Below, piece by piece: positions 6,054-8,402 of a DNA stretch of 8,402 nt. The stretch is taken from assembly GCA_031255315.1 (NCBI GenBank), contig JAIRSS010000198.1:1-8402 (forward strand). The letters run 5' to 3'. Within the stretch, counting starts at the first letter, position 1. Each line of letters starts with the position of its first letter. Source of the stretch: Spirochaetaceae bacterium (lineage in GTDB: Bacteria > Spirochaetota > Spirochaetia > Treponematales > Breznakiellaceae). A program made the translations under genes and the position numbers. A model generated the notes under the pieces. That model saw nothing but the letters and a program-made list of their open reading frames with translations. It was not told where the DNA came from and did not search any database.

Positions 6054-7181
6054 ATGAAACGACCGATCCTGACAGCGCTTATAGTATGGTTCCTGAGTCT
6101 TCCCCTGGCCGCCCAGAGCGGGGACGCCTATGAGCCTAACGACATCGCCTCCGGCGCGTATCCCCTTAGCCCGGGCAGATTCAACATGAATTTCACCTCC
6201 GGAGACGAAGACTGGTTCAGCTTCCGGCTTACCTCTCAGGCGACGATCCGCGTTAGTACCGAAGGCAGCCTGGATACCCGGCTTAACCTGTACGGTCCCA
6301 ATTCGAGTTCAGAGGAAATCAGCTCCGATGACGACGGAGGGGATGACCTCAACGCCCGGATCTCCGTGTATCTGCGGGAACCGGGTCTCTACTACATCCA
6401 CGCCTACCCCTACGACGAAGAAACCACCGGTTCCTATGTCCTTGTTCTGGAAATGGTAAACCCGACGGCCGATTCCCAGGAACCCAACAACCGGCGGGAT
6501 CAGGCCAGGACTGTCAGCCTTTCCCGGCTGCCCTTAGCGCTGTCCCTGTTCCCCGACGACGACGCCGACTGGTTCAAAATCGATCTCAGCGGTTTCCAGT
6601 ACCGGACCGGGGAAGTGATAAACCTTTACACTTCCGGGGATCTCGACACCTATCTGGAACTTTACCAGGGGGATATTCTGATTCAGAAAGACGACGACGG
6701 CGCCGACGACAATTCCTCCAACGCCAGGATAGTTTTCTTGCCGGAGCGGGGAGTCTCCGACTACTATATCAAGATCCGGGGGTATGACAATTCCGTCACG
6801 GGCGAATACATCTTTCACGGTGAAACGAGTATTGAGGAGTTCGACCAGTACGAACCGAATAATACCCGGGCCCAGGCTGCCAGGATCTCCGTGGGGCAAA
6901 CCTTGTCCGGCAACGCGCTGTCGAACTACGATCCCCTTGACTGGTTCATCTTCACCATAAGCCAGGCGGGAACCTACATCATTGGCACCACCGGGAGCCT
7001 GGACACGGTTATTGTCCTGTATGACAGCAGCGGCGCCATAGAACTGGACTCCGATGATGACGGCGGCAGGGACAACAACGCCCTTATTGAGTCCTATCTT
7101 GAACGGGGAACCTACTACGCCAAAGTAACCCAGTACGGTGGCAACTACGGGGAGTACTCGTTCTACCTGCGCCAGCGGTAA
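6054..7181 (+). CDS. Secreted protein of three PPC-like repeats
   Basis: The 375-residue protein starts at an ATG with AAGGAG (6042-6047) six bases upstream. Residues 1-20 are a signal peptide (MKRPILTALIVWFLSLPLAA) with probable cleavage before QSGD. The rest is three tandem repeats, roughly residues 25-134, 140-256 and 264-375. Each has an EPN[DN] opening (27, 143, 267), a DWF strand (53, 172, 296), a G[SD]LDT turn (71, 195, 314) and an acidic DDDG loop (92, 213, 334), and ends in a Y-rich strand. This is the layout of the bacterial pre-peptidase C-terminal (PPC) domain, usually an appendage of secreted proteases. Here no protease or other catalytic domain is present, so binding or a structural role outside the inner membrane is more likely. 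The acidic loops could bind calcium. Confidence 0.9.
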   Translation: MKRPILTALIVWFLSLPLAAQSGDAYEPNDIASGAYPLSPGRFNMNFTSGDEDWFSFRLTSQATIRVSTEGSLDTRLNLYGPNSSSEEISSDDDGGDDLNARISVYLREPGLYYIHAYPYDEETTGSYVLVLEMVNPTADSQEPNNRRDQARTVSLSRLPLALSLFPDDDADWFKIDLSGFQYRTGEVINLYTSGDLDTYLELYQGDILIQKDDDGADDNSSNARIVFLPERGVSDYYIKIRGYDNSVTGEYIFHGETSIEEFDQYEPNNTRAQAARISVGQTLSGNALSNYDPLDWFIFTISQAGTYIIGTTGSLDTVIVLYDSSGAIELDSDDDGGRDNNALIESYLERGTYYAKVTQYGGNYGEYSFYLRQR

Positions 7182-7184
7182 GAG

Positions 7185-7209
7185 GATCCCGGCGCGTCCG
7201 GCGCCGATC
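7185..7209 (+). terminator. GC-rich hairpin just after the PPC gene
   Basis: GGCGC (7191-7195) pairs with GCGCC (7201-7205) around GTCCG, and flanking GATC copies (7185-7188, 7206-7209) can extend it across a two-base bulge. It begins four bases after the stop codon. No T-tract follows, so it may protect the mRNA end or be a weak terminator. Confidence 0.3.
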
Positions 7210-7231
7210 AGGGCATCCGGCAGGATATTAA

Positions 7232-7566
7232 GACGCAGGAACATTTATCGGAGATGGAAATGCCGAAACAGTGTATGGCAGCGCCTGGAAGACAACCATT
7301 GGAACTGGCCGGTTAACGAGCGATACAATAATGACTCTGACGTTGATTGGAAGGTGTGGTCCATACCCCGGAGATTGCTCCTGTGTTCTTCATTAGTGCC
7401 CCGCTTGTTACGGGAAATTACAATGTCACTAAACGGTAACGCACTAACCGTCACATCTTCTCTTAAGGAACGGTGCCGGCAGAGCCAAATGGGCCTCTTT
7501 GTGTCAAGTTCTCTCCGGAACAACCGGACGGCGTAAGTCCGGCACACGCGCCAATCCATCAATATG
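7232..7566 (+). pseudogene. Probable frameshifted remnant of an unknown gene
   Basis: This 300-plus-base stretch has no intact gene, but protein-like text jumps between plus-strand frames in order. From 7232 one frame reads AGTFIGDGNAETVYGSAWKT and ends LTLIG (about 7350). The next frame takes over with VVHTPEIAPVFFISAPLVTG and NYNV (about 7356-7427). A third gives LNGNALTVTSS (about 7429-7461). The second frame then resumes with GTVPAEPNG and FSPEQPDG (about 7467-7526). The joined text (GNYNV then LNGNALTV) has the strand-turn rhythm of a small beta-rich, perhaps exported, domain. No start codon or ribosome site is evident, so the 5' end is also lost. I do not recognise the family; sequencing error or chance are possible alternatives. 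Confidence 0.42.
7524..7542 (-). terminator. Candidate terminator downstream of radA
   Basis: On the minus strand CCGGAC and GTCCGG form a 6-bp stem around TTACGCC, followed by TTGTTCC, 26 bases after the radA stop. The T-run is short, so this would be a weak intrinsic terminator. Confidence 0.33.
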
Positions 7567-7568
7567 AA

Positions 7569-8402
7569 TCAGGTAAACAGCGCCTTAATTGCCGCCTTTA
7601 GGGTGGGTGCGGACGCGCCATCGGGGATTCCTTCGCCGGAGGGGCCGAGGAAGCCGGTAAAGCCGAGGTTTCGGGCGGTCTTGACGCGGCTTGCCGGACG
7701 GCGCACCGGGCGCACTTCTCCGGCCAGGGAAAGTTCCCCGGTTACGGCGGTCTGGGCGGGCAGGGGGATGCCGGTACGGGCCGAGTAAAGGGCCGCGGCC
7801 AGGGCAAGTTCCACGCCTACCTCGGTGATCCGTATTCCGCCAGCCACATTGATGTAGAGGTCGTGATCCGAAAGCCGTATATTGAGGTGCTTTTCCAGCG
7901 TGGCGGCGACGCGGGAGACCCGGTTATGATCGATACGGTCCGAAAACACCCGGCTTATCGAACCTTTGGCCGGAACGGTAAGGGCCTGTATCTCCACAAG
8001 CAGGGGGCGGGTGCCTTCCAGGACGGCGGCGGTGGCTACGCCGGGGGGCAGCGCGTCTTCGCGGCGGACAAGGAAGAGCAGCGAGGGGTCCTCCACTGTG
8101 GAAAGCCCCCTTTCGCCCATCGTAAAAATGCCGATTTCATCAACCGAGCCGAAACGATTTTTCACCGCCCGCAGGAAACGGCAGTCCCCGTCGCCCGAAA
8201 CCGATGCCGAACTTTCGAAATAAAGCACCGTGTCTACCATGTGCTCCAGGGTTTTCGGCCCCGCGATAACTCCCTCTTTGGTAACGTGGGCCACAAGGAA
8301 CAGCGCCGCGTCATGATCCTTTACCCATGAGATAAGTTCCCAGGCGCAGTACTTCATCTGGTTTATCGTGCCCGGCGTAAGGCCCGCCCCCTCGCTGTAA
8401 AG
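7569..8402 (-). CDS. radA: DNA repair protein RadA, C-terminal part (5' end outside window)
   Basis: The frame is open to the window edge, so only the last 277 residues are visible; a Met at 8357 is internal, not a start. RadA (Sms) is a cytoplasmic RecA-like ATPase that promotes branch migration in recombinational repair. The visible fragment begins at the end of the ATPase domain (LYSEGAGLTPGTINQ, then AHVTKEG and AGPKTLEHMVD). It contains the RadA-specific KNRFG motif at fragment residues 81-85 (within AVKNRFGSVDEIG). The second half is the Lon-protease-like domain, with INVAGGIRITE, AVTGELSLAGEVRPV and GFTGFLGPSG. The N-terminal zinc finger and Walker A lie outside the window. The C terminus looks complete. 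Confidence 0.95.
   Translation of the reverse strand, partial: LYSEGAGLTPGTINQMKYCAWELISWVKDHDAALFLVAHVTKEGVIAGPKTLEHMVDTVLYFESSASVSGDGDCRFLRAVKNRFGSVDEIGIFTMGERGLSTVEDPSLLFLVRREDALPPGVATAAVLEGTRPLLVEIQALTVPAKGSISRVFSDRIDHNRVSRVAATLEKHLNIRLSDHDLYINVAGGIRITEVGVELALAAALYSARTGIPLPAQTAVTGELSLAGEVRPVRRPASRVKTARNLGFTGFLGPSGEGIPDGASAPTLKAAIKALFT

Noticed and set aside
6534..7244. Minus-strand 236-residue frame opposite the PPC-repeat gene
   Set aside because: Its regularity mirrors the repeats of the coding strand; the plus-strand protein has a signal peptide, ribosome site and repeat motifs.
7138..7562. Intact frames of 132 (plus) and 105 (minus) residues in the gap before radA
   Set aside because: Neither has a ribosome site or recognisable protein features. 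The plausible coding text in this stretch moves between frames, which fits a pseudogene better.

Overview
The window is about 8.4 kb of moderately GC-rich bacterial chromosome. Every convincing gene has a strong AAGGAG/GGAGG ribosome site or a coupled start. The gene content (a pncA-pncB NAD salvage pair, radA, spirochaete-looking small membrane proteins, a secreted protein of PPC repeats) and the intergenic palindromes built around CCTGTCCCAAAAC suggest a spirochaete, most likely a Treponema of the termite-gut type. That assignment is inference from overall resemblance, not a database match.

Layout. 1-159: a dense run of four adjacent palindromes, directly upstream of a 73-residue two-helix membrane protein (194-415). 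571-2281: two forward oxidoreductases 16 bases apart, an SDR-family protein and a Gfo/Idh/MocA-family protein, probably one operon of unknown substrate. 2282-2434: a short convergent gap with GC-rich stems. 2435-4569 (reverse strand): pncA then pncB with a 4-base ATGA overlap, the nicotinamide to nicotinate to NaMN salvage route. 4582-4842: a divergent, AT-richer gap with candidate promoters on both strands and a half copy of the palindrome arm found at the left edge. 4843-5888: two forward membrane-anchored proteins I cannot name, 14 bases apart. 5919-5964: a 21-bp stem hairpin. 6054-7181: a secreted protein made only of three PPC-like repeats. 7182-7568: a stretch without an intact gene that reads like a frameshifted gene remnant. 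7569-8402 (reverse): the C-terminal part of RadA, cut by the window edge.

How the genes work together. Only pncA and pncB have a clear joint function: PncA deamidates nicotinamide and PncB converts the nicotinate to NaMN for NAD synthesis. The SDR/Gfo pair and the two membrane proteins look co-transcribed, but their jobs cannot be read from sequence. I see no defence system, CRISPR array, tRNA, rRNA, transposase or phage gene. The least ordinary items are the palindromic repeats, the decayed gene before radA, and the PPC-only secreted protein. I do not find convincing evidence of a new multi-gene system.
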